From an uncultured Bacteroidota bacterium (GTDB taxonomy: Bacteria; Bacteroidota; Bacteroidia; Flavobacteriales; BACL11), in contig CABXPN010000005.1 of assembly GCA_902514225.1 (NCBI GenBank), forward strand, positions 1 to 51,938: a DNA stretch of 51,938 bases, written 5' to 3'. This document shows, in pieces, positions 34,488-44,496 of this stretch. The notes beneath the pieces are model-generated. The model was given only the letters and a program-made list of their open reading frames with translations. It was not told where the DNA came from and did no database searches. A program made the position numbers and the translations under genes. The stretch's first letter is position 1. Every line of letters begins with the position of its first letter.

Positions 34488-34495
34488 CAAATATA
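34488..34495 (-). promoter_or_regulatory. -7 element for dxs
   Basis: The minus strand reads TATATTTG, ending 9 nt before the dxs ATG. Confidence 0.5.
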
Positions 34496-34522
34496 AGAAA
34501 ATAATAGTTTTACATTCATAGT

Positions 34523-34530
34523 TATTTTTG
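34523..34530 (+). promoter_or_regulatory. -7 element for the DUF3108 gene
   Basis: TATTTTTG matches TAnnTTTG and ends 12 nt before the ATG at 34543. Confidence 0.45.
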
Positions 34531-34542
34531 TACTATTGTCAT

Positions 34543-35280
34543 ATGAAAAGAATAATCTATTTACTAATTCTATTTCCAATTTTTATTTATTCTCAAACAA
34601 AAGACTTGCCTTTTAAAAATGGAGAATCCTGCTCTTACCATATTCATTACGGTATATTAGGAGGGGGTACTGCAGATTATATTATTTCTCAAAATAAAGA
34701 AGTAACGAAAGTAATAGTAGAGGGTGAGAGTAATTATTTTGTAGATTTATTTTTTATGATAAGAGATAGATATGAAACTGTAATGAATAATTCAACTGTA
34801 TCCCCAAAATATTTTAAGAGAGACATTATAGAAGGTGAAGATGAAATACATCAAGAATATTTCTTTAATAATAAAAGTAATATCGTAAAAACTCATAAAG
34901 GAGATTTTGAGATGGTGCAAAACAGTCAAGATATGTTATCTGCATTTATGTATGGAAGAACTTTTTCATCAAAATACTTAAAACAAAAAGAACCATTTTA
35001 TATTAACTTATTTATTGATGAGGAGAACTACAAGATGGAGGTTCGTTATTTAGGGACTGAAATAGTAAATACCGAAATTGGAAAGATAAAATGCATAAAA
35101 TTATCCCCTAAGGTTCAGGTTGGGAGGGTCTTTAGCAATGAAGATGATTTAATTATTTGGGTTTCTGACGATAAAAACCATATTCTTATTAAAATAGAAA
35201 TGGGAATTTTAGTGGGGAGTATTGAAGTAGATATTATTAGCTCCAAAAATATTAAATTTCCATTGTCAATAACTGATTAA
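34543..35280 (+). CDS. DUF3108 family exported protein
   Basis: A 245-residue periplasmic protein. The signal MKRIIYLLILFPIFIYS is followed by Gln. Family features are the start of the mature part, LPFKNGESCSYHIHYG, then GGGTADYIIS, RDRYETVMNNSTVSPKYFKRDI and IWVSDDKNHILIKIEM, typical of DUF3108, which is predicted to form an all-beta, LolA-like half-barrel. The function is unknown. The M23 peptidase lipoprotein follows after 60 bp, a common pairing in Bacteroidota. ATG at 34543 is chosen over a TTG 15 nt upstream. Confidence 0.85.
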   Translation: MKRIIYLLILFPIFIYSQTKDLPFKNGESCSYHIHYGILGGGTADYIISQNKEVTKVIVEGESNYFVDLFFMIRDRYETVMNNSTVSPKYFKRDIIEGEDEIHQEYFFNNKSNIVKTHKGDFEMVQNSQDMLSAFMYGRTFSSKYLKQKEPFYINLFIDEENYKMEVRYLGTEIVNTEIGKIKCIKLSPKVQVGRVFSNEDDLIIWVSDDKNHILIKIEMGILVGSIEVDIISSKNIKFPLSITD

Positions 35281-35340
35281 TCTTTATTTAAATTCATTTG
35301 TTTTATTCTGTATTTTGGCCATAATATAAATTCTACCTAC

Positions 35341-36651
35341 ATGAACAAAAATCTTTTTACAATAATTGTATTGATCCTTATTTTTTTAGGATCGTGTATT
35401 AAAACAAATCAGGATAACACCAAAGAAACAAATCTAACAGATAAAAAAAATGCTATTATTATCCCTGTTCCTACAATTAATGAAATAATTGAAAATGGGA
35501 TCCCTGAAGACACAACAAATTTCTCTGATGGAATTAGCTATGAAACAGATAATTATTCTGTAATTGAAGATGTAGTAACCCCAGGTCAAGCAATTAGTCA
35601 TATTTTAAGCGAATATAATATAAGTAATAGTGATATTTATAAGCTAGACCAAGTGTCAAAGGATATTTTTGATTTAAACAAAATAGAAAGTAAGCATAAA
35701 TATACAGTAATTTGCTCTAAAGATTCAAATAAAATTGCTCAATGTTTTGTGTATCATAAATCAAAAACTGAATATGTAGTGTTTGATTTCAGAGATACAA
35801 TAAGTGTATATAAAGGGGAGAAAGAAGTTATAATAAAAAACAATATTATAAGCGGAACTATAAAACAAGGTGGGGGATTATCACTTTCTTTAAGTGAACA
35901 ACTAGGAGATGAGAAAGCAGCTCCGTTAGTAGATCTTTTAGCAAATACAATTTATGCTTGGAGTATTGATTTTTTTCAGACACAAGTAAAAGATTCTTTC
36001 ATTGTTTATTTTGAGGAAAGGTATGTTGGAGATGAATATGTTGGAATTGGGAAAATTTATGCAGCATCTTTTACACATAAAGGTAAAGTAATAAACGCTT
36101 TCAGGTTTAAAGAAAATGAGAATTATTCGGATTACTTTGATGAAAAAGGAAATAATTTGAGAAGTGCGTTCCTAAAATCTCCTATTGATTTTGCTGCCAG
36201 AATAAGTTCTGGTTTTGGTAAAAGAAAACACCCTATTTCAGGTAAATGGAAAACACATAAGGGGACTGATTATGCAGTAAGAACTGGAACTCCAATTATG
36301 ACAACTGCAAGCGGTACTATTACACATGCAAGTAGGAAAGGTGGTTATGGAAATTGTGTAATTGTAAAACACAATGATAAATATTCTACTCTTTACGCTC
36401 ATCTATCTAAGTTTAAAAGTGGGGCAAGAAAAGGTTCTTATGTAAAGCAAGGTGATATTATTGGTTATGTAGGAAGTACAGGATATGCAACCGGCCCACA
36501 TTTACATTACGAATTTATGCTTTACGGGAAACAAGTTGACCCTTATAAACAAGAACTTCCTCCCTCCTTGCCTTTAAAAGAAGAAAACAAGGAAGAATTT
36601 GAGAAAGTTAGGAATGAATACATTAAAATCCTTGAGAATTTTGTAAAATAG
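35341..36651 (+). CDS. M23 family metallopeptidase lipoprotein
   Basis: A 436-residue envelope peptidase likely to cut peptidoglycan cross-links. The lipobox FLGSC puts lipidated Cys at residue 19. The N-terminal half has an OapA/Csd3-like domain (GQAISHILSEYNISNSDIY) as in MepM-type endopeptidases. The C-terminal LytM domain (about 285-400) has the zinc ligands in GKWKTHKGTDYAVRTG (H-x3-D) and GYATGPHLHYEF (H-x-H), so it should be catalytically active. The type-B T9SS trio begins 4 bp downstream, so it may share a transcript. Confidence 0.92.
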   Translation: MNKNLFTIIVLILIFLGSCIKTNQDNTKETNLTDKKNAIIIPVPTINEIIENGIPEDTTNFSDGISYETDNYSVIEDVVTPGQAISHILSEYNISNSDIYKLDQVSKDIFDLNKIESKHKYTVICSKDSNKIAQCFVYHKSKTEYVVFDFRDTISVYKGEKEVIIKNNIISGTIKQGGGLSLSLSEQLGDEKAAPLVDLLANTIYAWSIDFFQTQVKDSFIVYFEERYVGDEYVGIGKIYAASFTHKGKVINAFRFKENENYSDYFDEKGNNLRSAFLKSPIDFAARISSGFGKRKHPISGKWKTHKGTDYAVRTGTPIMTTASGTITHASRKGGYGNCVIVKHNDKYSTLYAHLSKFKSGARKGSYVKQGDIIGYVGSTGYATGPHLHYEFMLYGKQVDPYKQELPPSLPLKEENKEEFEKVRNEYIKILENFVK

Positions 36652-36655
36652 CAAT

Positions 36656-39600
36656 ATGAAAAATAATAGAGAAATATCTCTTGGACTTATAATCCTGTTT
36701 TTGAGTATTTCTTTATTCTCATTTTCACAATCTGTTTTCCCTTTCCCCGAAAATAAAGGGCAATTACCTCAAACAGTTTTTTCAAAAGTAAAAATACCAT
36801 CTGGTTCAGTTTTTATTGAAAAAGGGAAGTTTACTTACTCTTTTTATAACGGAAAACAATTACAAGAACGACATGATTTAATACGAAAAGAAAATTGGAT
36901 TGACGCCCATTCTTTTTCAGTAACATTTCTAAATTCTTTAGAAAGCTCTGAGGTAAACTTATCTGAAAAGAGCGACTATTTTGAAAATTTCTACACCTCA
37001 GAAATACAAGTAGAAGATGTTCATTTTTATAAAGAACTTGAGCAAAAAAATATTTATCCAGGAATAGATCTAAAGATGTACTCCTATGAAAATAATCTAA
37101 AATACGATTTGATTATTCATCCAAATACAAATGAGAGAAAAATCAGAATAAAATATAAAGGACAAGATAATATTTTTCTTAGGAAAGGGAATTTAATAAT
37201 AGAAACTTCTGTAAATACTGTTACGGAATTAGCCCCTTTCGCTTATCAAATTATTAATGACAGTATTTCTCCTGTTGAATGTGAATTTAAGTTGAAAAAT
37301 AATATTCTAAGCTTTAATTTACCTAATTCATATGATAATACAAAGGATCTGATTATTGATCCTACTCTAATATTCTCTACTTATTCAGGTTCTACTGCAG
37401 ATAATTTTGGGTATACTGCAACCTACGATAATTCTGGGTTTTTATATTCTGGGAGCACTGTTTTTGGAGCGGGATATCCCACAACTTTAGGTGCTTACCA
37501 AATTAATTATGCGAATAATTCAGGAGGTACAGATATTGGAATAACAAAATATGATACTACTGGAACTCAACGAATTTACTCAACTTATCTGGGGGGAGGT
37601 GAAGATGAATTACCTCATAGTATGATTGTAAATAATTTGAATGAATTATTTATTTTTGGAACGACAGGTTCGGATGATTTTCCAATAACTTCTGGGTCTA
37701 TTCAAGAAAATTTTAATGGTGGCTCAAGTTTTTCTCCTTCTGGTCTTGGGGTGTCTTTCCCGAATGGAAGTGATATAATAGTAAGTAAATTAAATGCAAA
37801 TGGAGGGAGTCTATTAGCTTCAACTTATATTGGTGGAAGTGGAAATGACGGATTAAATACTGCCCAAAAACTTAAAAGAAATTATGCTGATGAGGTAAGA
37901 GGAGAAATTGATATTGATAAAAACAATAATATCTATTTGGCAACATGTACCTATTCTACAGATTTTCCTATTACAAATACTTTTCAGCAAAACAACAATG
38001 GGAATCAAGAGGGGTGTATTATAAAAATAGATAATCAGCTAAATACAATTATCTGGAGTTCATATTTAGGAGGGGCAAATGATGATGCTATATATTCTCT
38101 AGCTTTAGATAAAGATGATAATGTGTTTGTTACAGGTGGTACTACTTCTAATAATTTCCCAGTTTCTAATACAGCATACCAAAATAGTTATTTGGACTCT
38201 ATAAAGGCAGATGCGTTTATCACTCATATCTCATCTGATGGTAATACAATTATTAATTCCTCCTATTTTGGTTCTGACAAATACGATCAAGCGTATTTTG
38301 TAGAATTAAACTCTGAAGAAGAAGTCTATATTTTAGGTCAAACTAAAGCTCTTGGGAATACTCTGATCCAAAATGCAGCTTATTCTACTTATGAGGCAAG
38401 TCAATTCATTGCTGTATTGTCAAATAATTTAAGCTCTCTTTTACGATCAACAGTTGTCGGTACTGGAAAAGGAACTCCTGACATCTCACCTACCGCATTT
38501 TTAGTTGATGTTTGTAATAATATTTATATTTCTGGATGGGGAAGTGGTACAGGGAACGGACCTCTTTCTACATTAAATATGCCAATTACAACAAATGCTT
38601 TTCAATCAAATACTGATGGGAATGATTTCTACATTATGATTTTAGATGATGGATTAAGTAATCTAATTTATGGAACCTATTTTGGAGGGAGTCAAAGCGC
38701 AGAGCATGTTGATGGAGGAACAAGTAGATTTGATAAAAAAGGGATTATTTATCAATCAGTTTGTGCGGGTTGCGGTAATAATAATGACTTCCCTATAGAG
38801 CCAAACCCTGGGGCAGTTTCATCAACAAATAACTCAACTAATTGCAATAATGGAGTATTTAAATTTGATTTTAATTTTCCTATATTAATTTCAGATTTTG
38901 ACGCGCCTTGGGTTTCATGCGTTAATAATATATCTTTTTCTAATCTTACAACTTCCATTCAAAACACAACTTATTTATGGGATTTCGGAGATGGAGATAC
39001 CTCAACACAAAGCAACCCAACACATCAATATTTTATTCCTGGAATTTATAATGTAACACTTATCGCGTCCTCCTCAGTTGCTTGTAATTTATCTGATACA
39101 ATTACAAAAAAATTATATATTTTATCTAATGCATCCTCAAATTTGCAAGGAGTTGATGTATGTAAAAACGAATCTGTACAAATAGGAGTTTTACCAATCA
39201 ATAATCCATCAATAAGTTATTTCTGGTTCCCTTCAACCGGGCTAAGTAATGTATCCGTCCCAAATCCTATAGCAAATGTTAATTCATCAACATTATATAA
39301 ATTAATCATTTCTGACGGAAATTGTGCTGATACATTATACCAAATGGTAAATGTAGATAGTCTATCAATAAACGCAAGTGATGATACAACTTTTTGTAAT
39401 CAGGATATTTTACTGCAAGCAAATACAACAGGAATAGTTAATAGTATTATTTGGAGTAATAACTCATATTTTTCTGATACAATAAGTAATTTAGGTACAT
39501 ATTTATCAAATAGTGTAGGTACTTATTTTATTAAAGTTGAAAACAATAATTGCGTCAGCATTGATAGTGTATCGGTATTTAATGATAATATTTTGATTGA

Positions 39601-40345
39601 TTTAAGTGGAATTACAGAAATTTGTATTGGTGATTCTGTTTTTGTAAAAGTGGATGATTTAAGTCCTTTAAATCCTATAATTAATTATGAATGGAGTTCC
39701 AGTTTTATAATGAATTTTAGTTCGGATTCTTCAAATTTTATTACATCTCCTGATACTTCTTCATGGTTTAAGGTTATTGCAACAAATACTTTAGGTTGTT
39801 ATATTTCAGACTCTATTTTTATTAAGGTTAATCATTATCCTACTTATGATTCTGTTTGGACAAACAATCCAATTATTTTTCTGGGGCAAGAATCTGACTT
39901 AAATATATCTACTAGTGATAATATTATTTGGAGTACAAATGATAGTGATAAAACTGTTGAAATTTTTCCAGATGTTTCTGATTGGTATAATGTTTTAATT
40001 TATAATAACTATTGTCAGTTAACCGATTCTATTTTTATAGAAGTTAAAGATGTGTTTTGCAACAAAGAAAATATCATAATACCAAATGCATTTAGCCCAA
40101 ATGAAGATGGTAAAAATGAAAATTATAAAATTATTGATGAAGATGGAATCATTACATCTTTCAGATTAGAAATTTTTAACAGATTTGGAGAAAAGGTATT
40201 TTCTTCTGAAAATATAAATGAAAGTTGGGACGGATACTACAAAGGGAAATTGTTATCTCCTCAGGTATTTGATTTTTATTTAGAGATTGAATGTGTTGGA
40301 AATAAATCACTTTTTGAAAAAGGTAATATTACTTTAATAAGATGA
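36656..40345 (+). CDS. Large T9SS type B substrate with SBBP repeats and PKD domain
   Basis: A 1229-residue secreted surface protein. The signal peptide ends in SLFSFS, followed by Gln. The domain order is: a DUF7948-like N-domain (FPFPENKGQLPQTVFSKVKI, about 25-235); SBBP-type repeats (about 240-720; blocks such as YIGGSGNDG, SSYLGGANDDA, IYGTYFGGS); a PKD domain (TYLWDFGDGDTSTQSNPTHQ, about 765-825); Ig-like strands; and a C-terminal gliding-motility-associated (type B) sorting domain (IIIPNAFSPNEDGKNENYK onward, about 1140-1229). It overlaps the PorP/SprF gene by 4 bp (ATGA). Adhesin is the usual guess; nothing in the sequence proves a ligand. Confidence 0.9.
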   Translation: MKNNREISLGLIILFLSISLFSFSQSVFPFPENKGQLPQTVFSKVKIPSGSVFIEKGKFTYSFYNGKQLQERHDLIRKENWIDAHSFSVTFLNSLESSEVNLSEKSDYFENFYTSEIQVEDVHFYKELEQKNIYPGIDLKMYSYENNLKYDLIIHPNTNERKIRIKYKGQDNIFLRKGNLIIETSVNTVTELAPFAYQIINDSISPVECEFKLKNNILSFNLPNSYDNTKDLIIDPTLIFSTYSGSTADNFGYTATYDNSGFLYSGSTVFGAGYPTTLGAYQINYANNSGGTDIGITKYDTTGTQRIYSTYLGGGEDELPHSMIVNNLNELFIFGTTGSDDFPITSGSIQENFNGGSSFSPSGLGVSFPNGSDIIVSKLNANGGSLLASTYIGGSGNDGLNTAQKLKRNYADEVRGEIDIDKNNNIYLATCTYSTDFPITNTFQQNNNGNQEGCIIKIDNQLNTIIWSSYLGGANDDAIYSLALDKDDNVFVTGGTTSNNFPVSNTAYQNSYLDSIKADAFITHISSDGNTIINSSYFGSDKYDQAYFVELNSEEEVYILGQTKALGNTLIQNAAYSTYEASQFIAVLSNNLSSLLRSTVVGTGKGTPDISPTAFLVDVCNNIYISGWGSGTGNGPLSTLNMPITTNAFQSNTDGNDFYIMILDDGLSNLIYGTYFGGSQSAEHVDGGTSRFDKKGIIYQSVCAGCGNNNDFPIEPNPGAVSSTNNSTNCNNGVFKFDFNFPILISDFDAPWVSCVNNISFSNLTTSIQNTTYLWDFGDGDTSTQSNPTHQYFIPGIYNVTLIASSSVACNLSDTITKKLYILSNASSNLQGVDVCKNESVQIGVLPINNPSISYFWFPSTGLSNVSVPNPIANVNSSTLYKLIISDGNCADTLYQMVNVDSLSINASDDTTFCNQDILLQANTTGIVNSIIWSNNSYFSDTISNLGTYLSNSVGTYFIKVENNNCVSIDSVSVFNDNILIDLSGITEICIGDSVFVKVDDLSPLNPIINYEWSSSFIMNFSSDSSNFITSPDTSSWFKVIATNTLGCYISDSIFIKVNHYPTYDSVWTNNPIIFLGQESDLNISTSDNIIWSTNDSDKTVEIFPDVSDWYNVLIYNNYCQLTDSIFIEVKDVFCNKENIIIPNAFSPNEDGKNENYKIIDEDGIITSFRLEIFNRFGEKVFSSENINESWDGYYKGKLLSPQVFDFYLEIECVGNKSLFEKGNITLIR

Positions 40346-41286
40346 GGTGGAAAGTATTAATATTATTTTTTGTTGCGAAAATTTCATTTTCTCAAGATGT
40401 ACATTTTTCTCAGAATTTTGTAGACAGAATAAATTTTAATCCCTCTTTAGTAGGAGATTTATCTGAAAATGATTTTAGAGTTTCGATAATCAGAAAATCA
40501 CAATGGCAGTCTGTATCTGTTCCATTTTCTACATTATCATCTTCTTTTGAAGGTAAAGAAATTTACAAAAAATTGAATATCGGTTTACAGTTTCTTAATG
40601 ACAAATCTGGATCCTCTAAACTTACACACAATCAATTTAATATCGCAATTAGCCGAAAATTTAATGTAAACAGATATAATAGTTTGTCTCTTGGTTTATT
40701 TACAGGATTAGGACAAAAAAAAATTGACTATTCTGAGTTGCTATTTGAAGAACAAGAATTTTTTATTACTGATAATTTTATTTTTGCAGATATTGGCTTT
40801 GGGACTAATTATTCTACAAATATACAAGAGAAACTAAGTTATAATGTAGGGTTTTCAATTTATCATATAAATACCCCATCCATCTCATTTGTACAAGATG
40901 AAACAGTAAGTCTGCCAATAAAAAACAATTATAATTTTGGTGTAAACTACAGGTTTAATTCAAAAACAAATCTGAAATCTGAAATAATAATAAGCAAACA
41001 AAGCACACAGAAAGAAATACTTATCGGAATAAGACCCTCAATTGATTTTGAAGAATTTATATTATTTCCTATAGCTTTCTACAGAGTAAATGATGCTGCA
41101 ATTTTGGGAGTTGGAATGCAGAAAAATAATTTTTTTGGGAATATCAGTTATGATATAAATGTTTCTGATTTACAAAATGCTTCTAACAATAAAAGTGGGT
41201 TTGAATTTTCATTAATTTACAAATGGAAGAAAAAGAAGAAGAAACAAATAAAAGATATTAAAGAAAAATGCCCAGAATACTTATAA
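40342..41286 (+). CDS. PorP/SprF family T9SS outer-membrane protein
   Basis: A 314-residue beta-barrel protein. The signal peptide ends in KISFS, followed by QDVHFSQNF, the standard PorP/SprF opening (QDxhFSQ). Repeated amphipathic strands and AYRxQW-like VSIIRKSQWQSVSVPFSTLS, then LNIGLQFLNDKSGSSKLT, fit the family. It ends in a Lys-rich tail. Such proteins partner type B T9SS substrates encoded next to them, probably anchoring them at the surface. The gene sits between the substrate gene (4-bp overlap) and an OmpA/PD40 gene (19-bp overlap). Confidence 0.9.
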   Translation: MRWKVLILFFVAKISFSQDVHFSQNFVDRINFNPSLVGDLSENDFRVSIIRKSQWQSVSVPFSTLSSSFEGKEIYKKLNIGLQFLNDKSGSSKLTHNQFNIAISRKFNVNRYNSLSLGLFTGLGQKKIDYSELLFEEQEFFITDNFIFADIGFGTNYSTNIQEKLSYNVGFSIYHINTPSISFVQDETVSLPIKNNYNFGVNYRFNSKTNLKSEIIISKQSTQKEILIGIRPSIDFEEFILFPIAFYRVNDAAILGVGMQKNNFFGNISYDINVSDLQNASNNKSGFEFSLIYKWKKKKKKQIKDIKEKCPEYL

Positions 41287-42692
41287 AAATAATATTGGCC
41301 TTTATTCCATTTATTTCTTTATCACAGGAAGTAAAAATAAAACATTTATCAGAAAATATAAATTCTTTTGGATCTGAGCTGAACTTTATTCAAATCAACG
41401 AAAACACTACATTTTACACTTCTTCCACTTTGGAAGAAAACAAATATCAAAGTTTAATTTTTTATACAGAACTAATAAATGGAGAATGGGGAAAAGGGAA
41501 ATACTATCATTTAGGAAATTCTTTCTCCTATGCTAATATTTCTTATCCAAAAGATGAACATTATTTTTATTATAGTGTAATTGATAAAAGTGGGAATAGT
41601 AAAATTGCATTCAGAGATTATAAAAAACCCGTTACTCAATTTTTAAACAAAAAAATAAATTTACCTTTTTGCATAAATACTCAACCTCATAAAACTACTT
41701 ATAATGGTAAAAGTATATTATATTTTGTTTCTGACAGAAATGGTGGTTTTGGAGGAATGGATATTTGGTTTTCTGTAATAGATAAATTTGGGAATTATGG
41801 GGAACCAATAAATGCAGGAGAAAGAATAAATAGCAAACACAATGAAATTACTCCTTTTTATAATATCTGGACTGGTGAGATTTTCTTTAGCTCGGACAGA
41901 AATATAGATAAAAGTGGGATAGACATATTTAAATCAAAAGGAAGTCTTAATTTATGGAAGAAAGCTGAAGCTGTTACTGAATTAAATTCAAAAGAAAATG
42001 ATTTATATTTAAGTTTTTATGATGAGTTCTCTGGATATTTTTCATCTAATAGAAGTCCATCATTATTCGGAGATGAAGAAAATTGTTGTAATGATGGTTT
42101 TTCTTTTCAATATCCAATTATAAATAAAGACACTCTTACTTTTAATGATACAATTAAAAAACATTTACCCATAAAATTGTATTTTCATAATGATGAACCA
42201 GACCCAAGAACTTTAAACACATCAACAAATAAAACATATAAAGAAGCATATATTTCTTATTATATTTTAAAAGATGAATACCAGAAAATAAATCCTTCTG
42301 AAGAGATAGATTTGTTTTTTGAAACTACATTAAAAGGAAATTATAATAAATTAAATTCTACTTTAGATTATATTTTAAAATCCTTACAAAATGGGAATAA
42401 AATTGAACTTCATATAAAAGGATTTGCGAGTCCATTACACGAAAAACAGTATAATGTAAATCTATCTCAAAGAAGAATTTCTTCTCTTTTAAATATGTTA
42501 GATGATTTTGAAAACGGACAATTAAAGGGTTTTATAAAAAGTGGGGATCTGAAAATTATTGAACTTCCTTTCGGAGAAAATAAATCAGATAAAAGTGTTA
42601 GTGATAACCCAAAAGACAGAAAAAACTCTGTTTACAGTAAAGATGCCATGCTAGAACGGAAAATTGAAATAGTAGAAATTATAGAACTATAA
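41268..42692 (+). CDS. Exported PD40/OmpA-like envelope protein of the T9SS trio
   Basis: A 474-residue protein. The short signal IILAFIPFISLS is followed by QEVKIK. The middle carries PD40/WD40-like propeller motifs (ILYFVSDRNGGFGGMDIWFS, GEIFFSSDRNIDKSGIDIFK, SGYFSSNRSPSLFGDEENCC). The C-terminal ~130 residues resemble an OmpA peptidoglycan-binding domain (IELHIKGFASPLHEKQYNVN, LSQRRISSLLNML, DRKNSVYS). This PorE-like layout could link a surface complex to the cell wall. The 3' end overlaps a convergent membrane-protein gene by 61 bp. Confidence 0.82.
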   Translation: MPRILIKIILAFIPFISLSQEVKIKHLSENINSFGSELNFIQINENTTFYTSSTLEENKYQSLIFYTELINGEWGKGKYYHLGNSFSYANISYPKDEHYFYYSVIDKSGNSKIAFRDYKKPVTQFLNKKINLPFCINTQPHKTTYNGKSILYFVSDRNGGFGGMDIWFSVIDKFGNYGEPINAGERINSKHNEITPFYNIWTGEIFFSSDRNIDKSGIDIFKSKGSLNLWKKAEAVTELNSKENDLYLSFYDEFSGYFSSNRSPSLFGDEENCCNDGFSFQYPIINKDTLTFNDTIKKHLPIKLYFHNDEPDPRTLNTSTNKTYKEAYISYYILKDEYQKINPSEEIDLFFETTLKGNYNKLNSTLDYILKSLQNGNKIELHIKGFASPLHEKQYNVNLSQRRISSLLNMLDDFENGQLKGFIKSGDLKIIELPFGENKSDKSVSDNPKDRKNSVYSKDAMLERKIEIVEIIEL

Positions 42693-43141
42693 TTTAATAT
42701 AAAAAACACCTGGAACAGACATCCTAATAAAAACCCTGCATAAACTTGTGGTACATTATGTGCTTTCTGATCTAACCTTGCAAAAGCCAATAATCCTGAA
42801 AAGACCAGAAATAAAATTATCCAATTAAACAATCCTCCGAAAATAATATTTAGAGCGATAAAAGTTCCGATTGCTCCTCCAATTCCTAACATATGTAAAC
42901 TTATTTTCCATTTTCTTGTAATTATATAAGACAGTAAAATTAGTAATGCAGAAGAAATATAAATTGAAGCTGATATTAATGGCAAAACTAAAGTTGAAAG
43001 AAGTATTATAACATATAGAAACTTTGTGTGTTGATGAAAAATAGTTTTAAAATATCCCACATAATTAATCCCAATATAAAGTACAATAATTGGCATAATT
43101 ATAGGATGAAGGATATAAGAAAGTATCTTTGAAATCCTCAT
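42632..43141 (-). CDS. PAP2-like integral membrane protein with degenerate active site
   Basis: A 169-residue membrane protein with about five hydrophobic helices. The start ILSYILHPIIMPIIVLYIG and the C-terminal ARLDQKAHNVPQVYAGFLLG resemble Bacteroidota PA-phosphatase-like proteins. The canonical K-x6-RP and PSGH motifs are not seen, and the third motif is degenerate (R-x5-H-x3-Q instead of ...H-x3-D), so phosphatase activity is doubtful. Its ATG overlaps the rpoN stop (TAATG), and the last 61 bp overlap a convergent gene, which may mean the annotated C-terminus is longer than in relatives. Confidence 0.7.
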   Translation of the reverse strand: MRISKILSYILHPIIMPIIVLYIGINYVGYFKTIFHQHTKFLYVIILLSTLVLPLISASIYISSALLILLSYIITRKWKISLHMLGIGGAIGTFIALNIIFGGLFNWIILFLVFSGLLAFARLDQKAHNVPQVYAGFLLGCLFQVFFILNYSSIISTISIFRSSMASLL

Positions 43142-44493
43142 TACAATTCTCTTCTGTATTTAGATGTTTCAATCCCTAATTCTTCTCTGTATTTTGATAC
43201 AGTTCTTCTGGCGATATGGTATTCTTCTTCTCCAAGTAATATAGTAATTTTTTCATCTGTGTATGGAGCTGCTTTGTCTTCTGAATCTACAATATCTTTA
43301 AGTTTACTTTTTATGACTTTGGTAGAAATTAACTCTCCATTATCTTTTCTGTAAGCTTCCGAAAATAATTCTTTCAATAAAAAACTACCGAAAAATGTTT
43401 GAACATATTTACTATTACTAACTCTTGAAATTGTAGAAATATCCATATTAACTATTTGAGCAATATCAGCAAGAATCATTGGTTTTAAATCTTTGTCATC
43501 TCCGGATAAAAAGTATTTTTCCTGATGTTTAATTATTGCGTTCATCACTTTTAAAAGAGTTTGTTCTCTTTGCAAAATTGCATCTATAAACCAGTTTGCA
43601 GATTCAATTTTTTGCTTTAAAAATTCCTTAGCTTTTTTATCAGAAGTTTCTTGAATCATTTTTTTATAATGATTACTTGCTCTTAATTCTTTTCCACTAC
43701 GTTTTGATAATGAAACAATGTTTTTCTCATCAATAATTTTAATTATAAAATCCGGAGTTATATAAGAAGCACTCCTATTTTTACTGAAATTACTTGCCGG
43801 AAAAGGATTTAATTTTTCTACTAATTCATAAACATCTTTTAATTGTTTTTCAGATATTTCTAACTCTCTTATAACTCCTTCAAAATTTTTTTTGCTAAAT
43901 CGTTCATACTGATTTTCTAAAACTTTAATGGAGAGTTCTACAATTTCATTTTGTTCTTTATTTTTAAGCTGAACAAGTAAACATTCTTGCAAATTTCTTG
44001 CTCCTACACCAAACGGTTCTAAAGTTTGTATAAGTAAAAGAGATTTTATAATTTCTTCTTCAGAAAATTCTAAATTAAGATTAATAAGTAAATCATCCGA
44101 AATAGAAAAAACTTCTCTGCTAATCCATCCATTTTCATCTAAACTATCAATCAGATATTCAATTAAAAACAGATCATCTTCATCCAGATTAAGTAAAAGA
44201 AGTTGTTTTTTTAAATACTCCGAAAGTGTTTCTTCAAAGTCTGAAATCTGAACTTCAGAATAATCTGAATTAGTTTCCTGTTTATATTTATAGGAATTCG
44301 AGTAGTCTTCTTCCATTTCATCTATTGAAATATCCTCTGATTTTTCGGTCTCTTCCAAAGCAGGATTATCCTCTAATTCTTCCTGAATTCTGCTATCTAA
44401 AGATGCTAACGGAATTTGCAACAAAGCTAAAAATTGTATCTGTTTTGGTGACAGATTAAATCCTAATTTTTGTTGTAATTTCTGTTTCTGCAT
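43141..44493 (-). CDS. rpoN: RNA polymerase sigma-54 factor
   Basis: Directs RNA polymerase to -24/-12 promoters and needs AAA+ activators. Region I is MQKQKLQQKLGFNLSPKQIQFLALLQIPL with DSRIQEELEDNPALEE. An acidic region II (about 48-80) follows, then the core-binding domain (EPFGVGARNLQECLLVQL). The C-terminus carries the DNA-binding helix (DISTISRVSNSKYVQTFFG) and the RpoN box ARRTVSKYREELGI. The 450-residue length is near typical. It lies 3 bp after asnS. Confidence 0.96.
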   Translation of the reverse strand: MQKQKLQQKLGFNLSPKQIQFLALLQIPLASLDSRIQEELEDNPALEETEKSEDISIDEMEEDYSNSYKYKQETNSDYSEVQISDFEETLSEYLKKQLLLLNLDEDDLFLIEYLIDSLDENGWISREVFSISDDLLINLNLEFSEEEIIKSLLLIQTLEPFGVGARNLQECLLVQLKNKEQNEIVELSIKVLENQYERFSKKNFEGVIRELEISEKQLKDVYELVEKLNPFPASNFSKNRSASYITPDFIIKIIDEKNIVSLSKRSGKELRASNHYKKMIQETSDKKAKEFLKQKIESANWFIDAILQREQTLLKVMNAIIKHQEKYFLSGDDKDLKPMILADIAQIVNMDISTISRVSNSKYVQTFFGSFLLKELFSEAYRKDNGELISTKVIKSKLKDIVDSEDKAAPYTDEKITILLGEEEYHIARRTVSKYREELGIETSKYRREL

Positions 44494-44496
44494 ATA

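Noticed and set aside
34479..34490. TTG start for dxs four codons upstream
   Set aside because: It lies in the -7 element; the ATG at 34478 gives the usual Dxs length.
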